Of a stretch of DNA of 64,000 bases, positions 1 through 9,049 are shown one piece after another. The notes under the pieces are model-generated. The model was not told the origin of the DNA. It did no database searches and worked only from the letters and a program-made list of their open reading frames with translations. Each line of letters begins with the position of its first letter. Position 1 is the first letter of the stretch. Source of the stretch: an uncultured Lachnospiraceae bacterium (GTDB lineage: Bacteria; Bacillota; Clostridia; Lachnospirales; Lachnospiraceae); the NCBI GenBank assembly GCA_934339365.1, contig CAKRHW010000006.1, forward strand, positions 7,972 through 71,971, given 5' to 3'. A program made the translations under genes and the position numbers.

Positions 1-598
1 AATAACGTTGCCCCTCTTTCTCATATTCAGTTTTATCAGCCTCAAAAAATATTTTTAAATACTCCTTTTTAGACAAATCTATCTCTGAATCTAATTGTTC
101 TAACTGAAAAATATGGTTTAAAATCCAATTTTTATTTCTTTCAAGCGATTCTTCATCTACCTTTCCAATTTTATCTTCAACACTCTGATATAACATCATT
201 GCAGATTTTGTTTTTTCATATTTCATTGCCGGATTTCTTAAAATTTCATAATATTTATTGATTACTTCCGGAGTTAATTTTCCATTACTAAGACTTTCTT
301 TCTTCACCCAAAAAGACAAATAATTATTCGAATGAATGATTTTAGACGAATCTTGTGGTTTATTCATAGATATTAAATCACTGTGATAATCAAAATAACA
401 TAAATCTCTATATCTGCTTATATTATTATCTATCGTTTTCTTTTTTTTATCGATCTTTATTTCACTTTTCGATACAATATTCCCATCTTTTCCAATAATG
501 AGATATGTACCATCTTTAAGCATATACTGATCTAATATTATATCTTCTCCTTCCACTTCCAACCTTTTTTCAAAAGCCTCCAGACAATCACTAAGCAT
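1..598 (-). CDS. cas8b: Type I-B CRISPR Cas8b/Csh1-like protein, N-terminal part (runs off the window)
   Basis: An open frame of 199 codons begins at the ATG at 598 and continues past the left edge. The ATG follows GGAGGTGAGATT, and the cas6 stop lies only 12 bases upstream, so the two genes are translationally close. The N-terminus (MLSDCLEAFEKRLEVEGEDI, then DGTYLIIGKDGNI and, further on, IHSNNYLSFWVKKESL) resembles the start of Csh1/Cas8b large Cascade subunits, which bind the crRNA 5' handle and recognise the PAM in type I-B systems. The name rests on recalled family pattern plus the position directly after cas6. The remaining operon (cas7, cas5, cas3 and adaptation genes) would lie left of the window. 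Confidence 0.7.
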   Translation of the reverse strand, partial: MLSDCLEAFEKRLEVEGEDIILDQYMLKDGTYLIIGKDGNIVSKSEIKIDKKKKTIDNNISRYRDLCYFDYHSDLISMNKPQDSSKIIHSNNYLSFWVKKESLSNGKLTPEVINKYYEILRNPAMKYEKTKSAMMLYQSVEDKIGKVDEESLERNKNWILNHIFQLEQLDSEIDLSKKEYLKIFFEADKTEYEKEGQRY

Positions 599-610
599 AA
601 TCTCACCTCC

Positions 611-1303
611 CTATAACCATCGATAATTACAGAACCCCATGCCTCTTGCGTTAAGTTCAGAAATACCTACACCAATTGCTAAATTAGCAAGTCTTTGAGC
701 ATTCTCATTTTCTGATATATATAAATTAAACTTATCGCCTAGCAAATGAATATTTTTATAAGGAATTTTAATTGGACATTTATTTTTAAATTCAATTCCA
801 TTTATAAATTCGAAATCTTCATTCATTTTTTCTCCATAAAAATTATTCCATTTCTTCAGTAAATTAACTTTTATTCTTTCCTCGTATTGCTCTATGGAAA
901 GAGAATCTCTCCAATATCCTTTTTCACATCTCATGATATCCGGAGTTATCGTATATAAAAGTTCCACATGCTTCTGTGGAATAATTCTTATCTCTGCTGT
1001 TAATCCTTTTATGCTATCCGTATATCCATTTACAACATGTTCGGCTAAAAATTGCGCAAATTGCGTATTAATTGTCCGTATGGTTAATGTATATATCTTG
1101 TCCTTTTTATATAGCTTATCCTCCTCAATAGGATACGGACAATTAAAAGAATATGGCTTAAAGCAATTATCTTCATGCAACTTAGCATATTCTTCACTTT
1201 TCATTAATCCCTGATCAATAAAGTCCGCTACACAAGATAAAATTCTTTCTGCTTTAATATCTTTTAAAAGATATAATTTCATTCTAATTTGTATAATTGT
1301 CAC
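611..1303 (-). CDS. cas6: CRISPR-associated endoribonuclease Cas6
   Basis: Cas6 cuts pre-crRNA within each repeat and hands crRNAs to Cascade. The C-terminus carries the glycine-rich loop typical of Cas6 (GVGISELNARGMGFCNYRW), and the length of about 230 residues is normal. The longest frame opens at 1321, but AAAGGAG lies inside it, eight bases before a GTG at 1303, so I choose the GTG start (first residues MTIIQIRMKL). The gene leads a minus-strand operon followed by the cas8b-like gene. It has its own upstream promoter candidates and no CRISPR array adjoins it inside the window. Catalytic residues are not assigned because they vary across the family. Confidence 0.8.
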   Translation of the reverse strand: MTIIQIRMKLYLLKDIKAERILSCVADFIDQGLMKSEEYAKLHEDNCFKPYSFNCPYPIEEDKLYKKDKIYTLTIRTINTQFAQFLAEHVVNGYTDSIKGLTAEIRIIPQKHVELLYTITPDIMRCEKGYWRDSLSIEQYEERIKVNLLKKWNNFYGEKMNEDFEFINGIEFKNKCPIKIPYKNIHLLGDKFNLYISENENAQRLANLAIGVGISELNARGMGFCNYRWL

Positions 1304-1355
1304 AATCCATACTCCTTTCATATGTTTTTTTACATCTAATGCACCATGTAATTAT

Positions 1356-1384
1356 ATGTTAATCCCTGTTGTGTGCAATGTCAA
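1356..1384 (-). promoter_or_regulatory. Candidate cas6 promoter
   Basis: On the minus strand there is TTGACA (1379-1384), a 17-base spacer and TAACAT (1356-1361), about 50 bases before the chosen cas6 start. Spacing and -35 match the vegetative consensus well; the -10 is weaker. Confidence 0.5.
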
Positions 1385-1473
1385 TATAATTTTTATTTAC
1401 CAGCAATCTTTTTGTCTGTTTCAACAATATCATAGCTTTACATCTTATTCACCTTCTTTCTTATTTTTCCTTT

Positions 1474-1502
1474 ATTCTATCACTCACCTTTTCTCATGTC
1501 AA
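1474..1502 (-). promoter_or_regulatory. Second candidate promoter upstream of cas6
   Basis: TTGACA (1497-1502), a 17-base spacer and TAGAAT (1474-1479) form a near-consensus promoter reading toward cas6. The transcript would first carry GAAGGTGA at 1449-1456, five bases, then ATG directly followed by TAA (1438-1443), and then a segment ending in GTTGAAAC (1418-1425). See the findings for a possible regulatory RNA. Confidence 0.5.
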
Positions 1503-1787
1503 TATCTTAATTTATTTTTAACGTTGATTACTTTTTAGGACTCAATTATTTTTGAGCCCAATACACACCTTGTGTTACTATTAATTCCAAATCACGTAAT
1601 TAATTTTAAACGTGTTCAAATACATCCCTATGTTCCTATAACATAACTTATTTATTATATTAAAATTATAAATTATTGTCAAACTCACTCTTCTTTAGTT
1701 TGTGTCAAATAATCATTGGCAACTTTCTTTTTTACCAACAAAATAGAACGTTGACCTAGAATATAAACAGTAACTGTTCTTAATCAC
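1503..1787. other. AT-rich intergenic region without a gene
   Basis: No credible reading frame is present. The one clear structure is an inverted repeat, GGACTCAA and TTGAGCCC, at 1538-1559; on the minus strand it is followed by TAAAAAG and is at best a weak terminator. No direct-repeat array was found, so this is not a CRISPR array. Confidence 0.5.
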
Positions 1788-1835
1788 AAAAAACAGGCCT
1801 GCCATCTGCTTTTGCAGTGACAAGCCTGTTTTTTT
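1788..1835. terminator. Terminator downstream of the MATE gene
   Basis: Arms AAAACAGGC (ending 1798) and GCCTGTTTT (from 1824) enclose a loop that contains its own CTGC/GCAG stem. A-run and T-run flank the hairpin, so it can work in both directions. It closes the sulP, aldo/keto reductase, MATE operon on the minus strand. Confidence 0.7.
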
Positions 1836-1871
1836 CTATCCACCTGGCAATTCCCTATGAATTGTTTCTTT

Positions 1872-3203
1872 TTAATTTTTATTTTTTAAAATTGGAATCT
1901 TTGCCATCCGTACAACCAGTGGAATCACCATTACGAACCACACCAGTGGTTCTGTTGCAATCACGCCTTTATATCCCAGATAAGGGACAAGTGTTGCTGC
2001 AAGTATAATTTTCCCGACCATTTCTAAACCGCTTGAAATCAATGGTATCACATGTTCTCCCAGGCCTTGCATCGCATTTCGAAAAACGCAGATAACCGCA
2101 GTCACGAAGTAGAACACCGTATTGAATTTCAGATAATTCGTTGCATTGGTAATAACAATCTCATTTTTGCTGCTTGTGACCAGATATACGAGCCATGGGC
2201 CTATGGTGTAGCTTGCTATGATTGTCAGCACACACCAAATGCAGGTATAGATGGTTGCAAGTTTGATTCCTTTTCGAATTCGTTCTGCCTTTCCGGCACC
2301 AAGATTTTGTCCACAGTATGTTGCCATTGTCTGACCAAATACACTAAACATAATCATAAATATTTCTGAAATTTTTCTTGCAGCCGTATGGGCAACGATG
2401 ATTTCCTGTCCTAGTTTGTTGATTGCAGTCTGTAATGTCAGGGAACCGATATTTACCAGGGAACTCATAAATCCCATGGATAACCCTGAACCTAACATAT
2501 TTTTCTGCATTTGTCTGTCTCTGCTTTGAAAGTCTGCAAGTCTTATCCGTAATACCTGATATTTTCGAAACATATAGATTCCGCAGACAACTACTGCAAT
2601 TACCTGTGCTAAAACAGTTGCAAGTGCCGCTCCTCTGACTCCCATTTTTAATACCAGAATAAAAAATAAATCTCCCAAAATATTCAAAGCAACAGAAATA
2701 GCTAACACGACAAGTGCTGCCACTGTATCTCCAAGTGCCCGGAGGGTTGCAGAAAAGACATCATATAACAAGGTTGCAGCCATTCCTGCAATGATGACAA
2801 AAATATATTGTTTTGCAATTCCCATCAAATGTTTGGGCACATTTAAAAACAAAAGAATCGGGTGCAAAAACAGAAGTCCTGCTGCCGTCAGAAGAAGGGT
2901 TATGATAAATCCCAGTTTTAATGCCATAGCAAATGATTTTCTTTGTCTGTTATCATCCTTTGCACCAAATGCCTGTGCTGTGATAATCGCAAATCCATTA
3001 CATAATCCAAGCAGAAATCCGACAATCAGATTGCTTAATGTCGTTGTTGCGCCTACCGCTGCAAGTGCATCATTTCCAAGATAAGATCCAACAATCCGAA
3101 TATCTACCAGACTATACGTCAACTGTAATAGATTTCCCAGGAAAACAGGAAGTGCAAAACCTAAAATACCGGCAGAAATATTTCCTTTCGTTAAATCTCT
3201 CAT
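1872..3203 (-). CDS. MATE family multidrug/toxin extrusion transporter
   Basis: The 443-residue protein has the MATE layout of about twelve membrane segments in two related halves. The opening (GILGFALPVFLGNLLQLTYS, then VDIRIVGSYLGNDALAAVGA) is the usual N-terminal signature, with a second half restarting near residue 230. Such proteins export cationic drugs or metabolites using a sodium or proton gradient; the substrate cannot be told from sequence. AAGGAAAG lies before the ATG. The start is three bases after the stop of the aldo/keto reductase, so both are probably co-transcribed with the SulP permease upstream. Confidence 0.85.
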   Translation of the reverse strand: MRDLTKGNISAGILGFALPVFLGNLLQLTYSLVDIRIVGSYLGNDALAAVGATTTLSNLIVGFLLGLCNGFAIITAQAFGAKDDNRQRKSFAMALKLGFIITLLLTAAGLLFLHPILLFLNVPKHLMGIAKQYIFVIIAGMAATLLYDVFSATLRALGDTVAALVVLAISVALNILGDLFFILVLKMGVRGAALATVLAQVIAVVVCGIYMFRKYQVLRIRLADFQSRDRQMQKNMLGSGLSMGFMSSLVNIGSLTLQTAINKLGQEIIVAHTAARKISEIFMIMFSVFGQTMATYCGQNLGAGKAERIRKGIKLATIYTCIWCVLTIIASYTIGPWLVYLVTSSKNEIVITNATNYLKFNTVFYFVTAVICVFRNAMQGLGEHVIPLISSGLEMVGKIILAATLVPYLGYKGVIATEPLVWFVMVIPLVVRMAKIPILKNKN

Positions 3204-3206
3204 CTT

Positions 3207-4202
3207 CTACTTTCCTTCCTTTGTTAACTGATCTATTTTATTGATCTCCTCTGTTGACAGAGATGATCCTTCTAATATTTTCAGGTTGTCAAGTATCTGT
3301 TCTGGTTTCGAAGCACCAATGAGCACACTGGTGATTTCATCATCTTTTAACACCCATTTCAGAGCCATTTGTGCTAAACTTTCTCCTCGTTCTTCTGCCA
3401 TCTGATTCAGTTCCAAAATCACCGGAAGTTTTTCCTTTACCTGTTCATAATGCAGATATCTTCCGTCTGTTTTAATCCGGCTGTCTTCTGGAATTCCATG
3501 CAGATATCGGTCTGTCAGCATTCCCTGTGCCAGAGGACTAAAACAAATGATACCTTTTCCTTCCTCTTTTGCTGCCTTTTTCAACCCATTTTCTTCTATT
3601 GTCCGGTTAAAAATATTATAAGAATTCTGATTAATAATAAACGGGCAGTGCAGCTGTTGTAAAATTGCTGCTGCCTTTTTCATGGTCTCTCCATCATAAT
3701 TAGACAGTCCAATATATAATGCCTTTCCACTTTGAACCAATTGATGCAAAGCCAGCATGGTCTCTTCTAGTGGAGTCTCTAGATCCATCCGGTGATGATA
3801 GAAAATATCCACATAATCTAATCCTAAACGTTTTAAACTCTGATCCATGCTGGCAATTAAATATTTCCTGCTTCCACCATCTCCATATGGTCCTGGCCAC
3901 ATATCATATCCGGCCTTTGTGGTAATCAAAAGTTCATCCCGATATGCGCCTAACTGCTCCTTTAGAATCTTTCCAAGATTGCGCTCTGCACTTCCCGGCT
4001 CCGGTCCATAATTATTAGCTAAATCAAACATCGTAATTCCATGGTCAAATGCCGTAAAACACATCTGTTTCATATTCTCATAGCTCGAAAAATCTCCAAA
4101 GTTGTGCCAAAACCCCAATGAAATGGCAGGCAGTTTCAACCCACTGCTGCCACATCTTCGATATTCCATTTCCTCATATCGTTTTTTATTTGCCTGAAAC
4201 AT
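3207..4202 (-). CDS. Aldo/keto reductase, YghZ/Gpr-like
   Basis: The 331-residue protein matches the E. coli YghZ/Gpr subgroup, which reduces L-glyceraldehyde 3-phosphate and methylglyoxal with NADPH. Shared segments include YRRCGSSGLKLPAISLGFWH, FDLANNYGPEPGSAERN, and TKAGYDMWPGPYG. The Asp/Tyr of FDLANNYG and the Lys of TTKAGYD are the expected catalytic residues, followed by YHHRMD. A longer frame begins at 4214, but its ATGGAGG is the ribosome binding site for the ATG at 4202 (GGAGG, five bases, ATG), so the shorter form is preferred. Neighbours suggest an operon with a SulP permease and a MATE exporter. Confidence 0.88.
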   Translation of the reverse strand: MFQANKKRYEEMEYRRCGSSGLKLPAISLGFWHNFGDFSSYENMKQMCFTAFDHGITMFDLANNYGPEPGSAERNLGKILKEQLGAYRDELLITTKAGYDMWPGPYGDGGSRKYLIASMDQSLKRLGLDYVDIFYHHRMDLETPLEETMLALHQLVQSGKALYIGLSNYDGETMKKAAAILQQLHCPFIINQNSYNIFNRTIEENGLKKAAKEEGKGIICFSPLAQGMLTDRYLHGIPEDSRIKTDGRYLHYEQVKEKLPVILELNQMAEERGESLAQMALKWVLKDDEITSVLIGASKPEQILDNLKILEGSSLSTEEINKIDQLTKEGK

Positions 4203-4226
4203 AAATACCTCCAATTCCCGATTGTC

Positions 4227-5882
4227 CTAATCTCTAGATGCCATTAACTGTTCTGCATAATCTAAAGCTTCTACAATATTTTTATGGAAATTCTCTTCTC
4301 CAATCATTTCCACAAAATGATCCTTCTTCATAACTGACATTGGCTGCTCATTTATATGCGAAAATACCAGTGTAATTTTCTTTTTCTTTGCACGATTTGC
4401 AAGTTCCCGTAATGACTTCATGGCACTTGCATCAATTGCAGGCACGCTTCTCATTCGTATTACAACAACCTTAGTACGATGATCACTATTGATATTTAAA
4501 ATCTGATCGGCTGCTGCAAAGAAAAGTGGTCCACTAATTTCAAATACCCGGATTGTATGCGGAATATCTCTTAATTTTTCTGCTTCTCCCGGTGTTACAT
4601 TTGGTTCATCTGCATATTTCCATGCTTTAATATCTGCGGTTTCTGCCATACGTTTCATAAATAACAGTGCCGCTAATACTACACCCACTTCAATTGCTAC
4701 TACCAGATCAAAAATAACGGTTAAGAAAAAGGTAGCAAGCAAAACAATCACATCACTCTTTGGTGCTGTCTTTACTAAATGAAAAAAAGAAGTCCAGTCA
4801 GCCATATTTGCTGCAACCACTAATAAGACAGCCGCCAGCGTTGTCATCGGAATCATTGCTGCAAGTGGCATTAAAAGCAGTAAAATAACCGTCAATGTAA
4901 CGCAGTGTACAATTCCTGCAATCGGTGTACGTCCACCATTTCGAACATTTGCTGCTGTTCTGGCAATGGCTCCGGTTGCAGGGATTCCGCCAAATAACCC
5001 GGAAAAAATATTTCCAAGTCCCTGACCTACTAATTCTGCATTCGACTTATGTGTGTCGCCTATCATACCATCGGATACAACTGCCGACAATAACGATTCG
5101 ATTCCGGCAAGAATCGCAATGGTAAAGGCTGGAGATAACATTTCTTCAATCAAATCCATTGATAATCCCGGTACATGCAATGCCGGAAAAGAAGATTTCA
5201 AAGTTCCGTATACACTTCCGATTGTATTAACAGGAAGCTTTCCAATTGCTACAATTGCAGTTGTGACAATAATTGCAACCAGTGAACCCGGTATCTTATC
5301 TGTGATTTTCGGCCAGATAATCATAATGACAATCGCTGCTACTCCAATTGCGGAAGCTGTCCAGTTTATGGTTCCAATATTTTTTAAGTATGCACTTAAT
5401 TTTGCCAGAAACTCTGATGGCACAGATGCAATCTGAAGCCCTAAAAAGTCCTTAATCTGTCCTACAAATAATGTAACTGCAATTCCGCAGGTAAATCCGG
5501 TTGTAATCGTATACGGAATATACTTAATCAAAGCACCAAAGTGACAAATCCCCATAATCACTAATATCACACCTGCTAAAATCGTTGCTACCATCAATCC
5601 ATCTGTTCCATATTGTTTCACAATCCCATAAATAATTACAACAAATGCTGCTGTCGGTCCTCCAATCTGAACCCTGCTTCCTCCAAAAAAGGAAATAAAA
5701 AAACCGGCAATAATTGCTGTGTAAAGTCCCTGTTCCGGTCCTATTCCTGAAGCGATTGCCAGTGCAATTGACAATGGAAGAGCTATAATTGCCACAATAA
5801 TACCGGATATAAAATCCTTCATAAACTGCGACTTATTATAGTCTTTCATACAGTCAAACAACTTAGGTCTTAATTCATTCAT
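4227..5882 (-). CDS. SulP family anion permease with STAS domain
   Basis: The 551-residue protein has a SulP core of about 10-14 membrane helices (residues 20-410) and a cytoplasmic STAS domain (about 440-545). SulP proteins carry sulfate, bicarbonate or dicarboxylates. Landmarks are the segment DFISGIIVAIIALPLSIALA, the phrase GLYTAIIAGFFISFFGGSRV, and the STAS stretch VVIRMRSVPAIDASAMKSL. The longest frame starts at 5951, but GGAGGAAAATT precedes the ATG at 5882, giving MNELRPKLFDC, the usual SulP start. Substrate is unknown. It is first gene of a minus-strand operon with the aldo/keto reductase and MATE genes. Confidence 0.88.
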   Translation of the reverse strand: MNELRPKLFDCMKDYNKSQFMKDFISGIIVAIIALPLSIALAIASGIGPEQGLYTAIIAGFFISFFGGSRVQIGGPTAAFVVIIYGIVKQYGTDGLMVATILAGVILVIMGICHFGALIKYIPYTITTGFTCGIAVTLFVGQIKDFLGLQIASVPSEFLAKLSAYLKNIGTINWTASAIGVAAIVIMIIWPKITDKIPGSLVAIIVTTAIVAIGKLPVNTIGSVYGTLKSSFPALHVPGLSMDLIEEMLSPAFTIAILAGIESLLSAVVSDGMIGDTHKSNAELVGQGLGNIFSGLFGGIPATGAIARTAANVRNGGRTPIAGIVHCVTLTVILLLLMPLAAMIPMTTLAAVLLVVAANMADWTSFFHLVKTAPKSDVIVLLATFFLTVIFDLVVAIEVGVVLAALLFMKRMAETADIKAWKYADEPNVTPGEAEKLRDIPHTIRVFEISGPLFFAAADQILNINSDHRTKVVVIRMRSVPAIDASAMKSLRELANRAKKKKITLVFSHINEQPMSVMKKDHFVEMIGEENFHKNIVEALDYAEQLMASRD

Positions 5883-6012
5883 AATTTTCCTCCATAAATG
5901 TAAAAATGTGTCACAATCTTTTATTATACGATTCACCTTTTTATATCGCAAGTAGATTTTTTAATATTCTCATTTTGTCTCTTCTTACTTTTCAACTTCC
6001 ATCTTTCTATGC

Positions 6013-6018
6013 TATAAT
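6013..6018 (+). promoter_or_regulatory. -10 element before the broken diguanylate cyclase
   Basis: TATAAT stands about 48 bases before the ATG at 6067. No convincing -35 is visible, so only the -10 is reported. Confidence 0.35.
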
Positions 6019-6066
6019 GGCATTAGAATTAATTACAGTATTTTAAAATTTAGGAAGGGGGTTTTT

Positions 6067-7163
6067 ATGTTTCACTACTTTTTACAGCTGAATTTTGCAA
6101 CGATTTTAATTTCATTTTTTATGTTAATTTTTGTGAATGCAAATCCTGTATTTCATCGAAGAATCATTCGAATGTTTTCTATCGCAACAATTTTACTCTT
6201 ATGTCTAGTTGTTGTTGACAGCATCGAATTCTGGTGTTCCACACTCTCCTTTCCTACACTTCTGCGTATCATCGCTTCTATTGTAGGATATGCTTTAAGA
6301 CCAGCTAATATCTACCTTGTAATTACCCTTTCCTGTGGTGACAGAGTCTCTCGTAAGTTCAAAAGACTCCTTGCACTTCCGGTGATTTTAAATGCACTGA
6401 TTGTCTCCACCGCTCTTTATTCGGGTATCTGTTTTTCCTACACAGAGAAGAATGAATTTGTACGTGGTCCGCTTGGTTATTCTACTTTTATCGTTTCTTC
6501 TTTTTATTTAGTTCTCTTAGTTATTTTAACGAAAAAGTTTTACCAGACCGAACACACTTCTGAATTACTACTTCTGAATTACTGATTGCTATTTTTATTG
6601 CACTGACTAATACGCTTTCCGTAATTCTAGAATCCTTTTTTCACTATGACGGACTCATTAATATCACCGGTGCAGTAAGTATTGCTTTTTATTATATGTA
6701 TTTAACCACACAACAGTTTAAACGGGACCCGTTAACTCATGCACTCAATCGTCGTTATTTTTATTTAGACGCTGATCATCTGATGGAAAATAAATATTTA
6801 ACCGCAGTCATTTCCATTGACCTGAATAATTTAAAGGTACTCAATGATCAGATTGGGCATGCTGCCGGAGATACTGCTTTGTGTACCATTGTGTCCTGTA
6901 TTCAGAAAATACTGCCAAAAGGATGTCATCTGTACCGTACCGGTGGCGATGAATTTATGATTTTATGTTCACATTTTTCAAAAGAAAAGGTGCCTGCTCT
7001 GATTGCACAGATACGGGAAGATCTTTCAAAGACTCCTTACTGCTGTGCAATTGGTTTTGCCACACCAAGTGCAGATTTAGATTTTGAACAGATTTGTTCT
7101 CTTGCTGATGCTGCCATGTATGCAAATAAAAAGAAATTAAAACGGAATGACACGATTCGCTAA
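6067..7163 (+). pseudogene. Membrane-bound diguanylate cyclase (GGDEF), frameshifted by a 14-bp tandem duplication
   Basis: The first frame (6067-6585) encodes several membrane helices; the second (6696-7163) encodes a GGDEF domain with RTGGDEFMIL, LTHALNRRYF and IDLNNLKVLNDQIGHAAGD, all as in active cyclases. The break coincides with two perfect copies of ACTTCTGAATTACT, at 6556-6569 and 6570-6583. Removing one copy joins the frames through SELLIAIFIALTNT into one 360-residue protein. The unit is not a multiple of three, so slippage switches the frame. A strong AAGGGGG precedes the ATG. As read here, no full-length product is made; the GGDEF part alone would lack an obvious start signal. Confidence 0.9.
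6556..6583 (+). repeat. Perfect 14-bp tandem duplication
   Basis: Two adjacent copies of ACTTCTGAATTACT (6556-6569 and 6570-6583) lie inside a diguanylate cyclase gene and shift its frame. One copy restores the reading frame. Confidence 0.97.
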
Positions 7164-7294
7164 AAGTTGCTGTCTTAATGTACTCTTTCTCTCAATAGAG
7201 TGTATTCTGACTTCTATTTTCTTGTTTTCTATACATAGTTATGTTACATTAACTGATACTAAGATTTAAGCATCTATTTTAAAGGAGGAACTTT

Positions 7295-8095
7295 ATGGGA
7301 TTTTTAAAAGGAAAAACTGCAATTATTACAGGTGCCGGACGTTCAGTATTAAGTGATGGCACATGTGGTTCAATTGGATATGGCATTGCAACTGCTTATG
7401 CCAAGGAAGGTGCAAACCTTGTAATTACAGGAAGAAATACACAGAAACTGGCGGATGCCAAGGAAGAATTAGAACGTCTTTATGGAATTAAGGTTCTTAC
7501 CGTTCAGGCAGATGTCAGTGCAAAAAACGATAATGAATCCATTGTCAATTCTGTAGTTCAGCAGACAATTGATACCTTTGGACGTATTGATGTCTTAATT
7601 AATAACGCACAGGCTTCTGCATCTGGTGTAACGATTGCTGACCATACAACCGAACAATTTGACCTTGCTGTTTATTCAGGTTTGTATGCCGCATTTTATT
7701 ATATGAAAGCCTGCTATCCTTACTTAAAGGAGACAAAAGGTTCTGTCATTAACTTTGCTTCCGGTGCCGGATTATTCGGTAACTTCGGACAATGTGCCTA
7801 CGCCGCTGCAAAAGAAGGAATTCGTGGACTTTCTAGGGTTGCAGCAACAGAATGGGGTGGTGATGGCATTAATGTCAACGTCATCTGTCCATTAGCATGG
7901 ACTGCACAGCTTGAGAATTTTGAGAAAGCTTATCCACAGGCATTTAAGGAAAATGTAAAGATGCCACCTGCAGGTCATTATGGCAATGCTGAAAAAGAAA
8001 TTGGACGTGTCTGCGTACAATTAGCAAGTCCGGACTTCAAATATATGAACGGAGAAACACTTACACTCGAAGGTGGTATGGGACTTCGCCCATAA
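7295..8095 (+). CDS. Short-chain dehydrogenase/reductase
   Basis: The 266-residue protein is a classical SDR. It has an N-terminal Rossmann motif (TGAGRS...GSIGYGIA, residues 11-31, with an extended loop between the glycines), the NNAQ structural motif, and the catalytic set Ser (NFASGAG), Tyr and Lys (YAAAK). It ends in a GxLxLEGG-type C-terminus (GETLTLEGGMG), common in FabG-like enzymes. The reduced substrate cannot be deduced. AAAGGAGG precedes the ATG at 7295. It stands alone between the broken cyclase and a bidirectional terminator. The unusually long glycine-loop insertion separates it from typical FabG. Confidence 0.85.
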   Translation: MGFLKGKTAIITGAGRSVLSDGTCGSIGYGIATAYAKEGANLVITGRNTQKLADAKEELERLYGIKVLTVQADVSAKNDNESIVNSVVQQTIDTFGRIDVLINNAQASASGVTIADHTTEQFDLAVYSGLYAAFYYMKACYPYLKETKGSVINFASGAGLFGNFGQCAYAAAKEGIRGLSRVAATEWGGDGINVNVICPLAWTAQLENFEKAYPQAFKENVKMPPAGHYGNAEKEIGRVCVQLASPDFKYMNGETLTLEGGMGLRP

Positions 8096-8109
8096 TCTGC
8101 TTCTTACAA

Positions 8110-8160
8110 AAATGGATTCCTGTTGTCTTTCATGACATACAGGAATCCATTTCTTTTTTA
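8110..8160. terminator. Bidirectional terminator between the SDR and folD
   Basis: AATGGATTCCTGT (8111-8123) pairs with ACAGGAATCCATT (8139-8151). T-rich sequence follows on both strands, serving the convergent SDR and folD genes. Confidence 0.85.
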
Positions 8161-8177
8161 ATTTCTTTTTCATCCAC

Positions 8178-9026
8178 TTAAGAATCTCTACGCATCATAG
8201 CTGCTTTTACTAAATGCTTTGCAAGTACAGAGGTCGTAACCGATCCAACCCCTCCCGGTACCGGAGTTGCAGCAGATGCAATATCTGTAATCCGGTCGAA
8301 ATCAACATCTCCACAGAGTTTTCCTGTTTCATCTACATTGATTCCAACATCAATAATTACTGCATCTTTTCCAACATATTCTTCATTTATCATTTTTGCC
8401 ACGCCTGCAGCCGCTACAATAATTTCTGCCTGCTTGCAGGTTCCTTTACTATCTACAGTTTTCGTATGACAAACCGTAACAGTTGCATTTTTCTTAATCA
8501 ACAACATTGCAACCGGTTTCCCAATCACCAGACTTCTTCCTACTACCGTAACTCTTTTTCCCTGCAATTCAATTCCTGCATATTCTAGAATCTCTATTAC
8601 TGCTTCAGCAGTACATGGTGCATATCCGGTCTCATCTCCCGCAAATACTTTGGCAAGATTCATCGGAGAGATTCCATCTAAATCCTTTCTTGGATCAATG
8701 CGATTCTCAATCGCTTTTTCATCTAACTGCTTTGGAAGTGGTCGTAACAATAAGATTCCATCGATATCTGGATCTTCATTAATCTTATCGAATTCCTGTT
8801 GAAAAATAGCATTATCGATTGTCTCCGGGAAAATAAAAGACGTACATCTTGCTCCTATTTTCTCCATCTTCTTCGTTGCTCCTCGTTCGTAGGAACAATC
8901 ATCTGGTCTATCTCCCACACGAATAATGGCAAGATGAGGCAATGCTCCTTTTATCTCCTTCATTTGCTCTGTTAATTTTTCATTGATTGCATTTGCAACA
9001 GGAAGTCCTTTTAAAATCTCCATCAT
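8178..9026 (-). CDS. folD: FolD-family methylenetetrahydrofolate dehydrogenase, cyclohydrolase residues missing
   Basis: The 282-residue protein interconverts 5,10-methylene- and 5,10-methenyl-THF in one-carbon metabolism. The NAD(P) site (VVGRSLVIGKPVAMLL) and the C-terminal TPVPGGVGSVT are intact, as is Asp in KDLDG (residues 114-118). However, the lysine expected four residues after Tyr in YxxxK is Ala50 (SYERGA), and the glutamine of VQLPLP is Leu94 (LLLRPLP). In the bifunctional enzyme these two residues serve the cyclohydrolase step. I therefore infer a dehydrogenase-only enzyme, with the cyclohydrolase supplied by the adjacent fchA. AAGGAG precedes the tandem ATGATG start. Confidence 0.88.
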   Translation of the reverse strand: MMEILKGLPVANAINEKLTEQMKEIKGALPHLAIIRVGDRPDDCSYERGATKKMEKIGARCTSFIFPETIDNAIFQQEFDKINEDPDIDGILLLRPLPKQLDEKAIENRIDPRKDLDGISPMNLAKVFAGDETGYAPCTAEAVIEILEYAGIELQGKRVTVVGRSLVIGKPVAMLLIKKNATVTVCHTKTVDSKGTCKQAEIIVAAAGVAKMINEEYVGKDAVIIDVGINVDETGKLCGDVDFDRITDIASAATPVPGGVGSVTTSVLAKHLVKAAMMRRDS

Positions 9027-9049
9027 TTTCTCCTTTTTCTAAATCACAT

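Noticed and set aside
1322..1787. CRISPR array next to cas6
   Set aside because: No direct repeats with regular spacing were found; only one repeat-like end is present.
5053..5436. Plus-strand frame opposite sulP
   Set aside because: Antisense of conserved membrane helices, no start signal.
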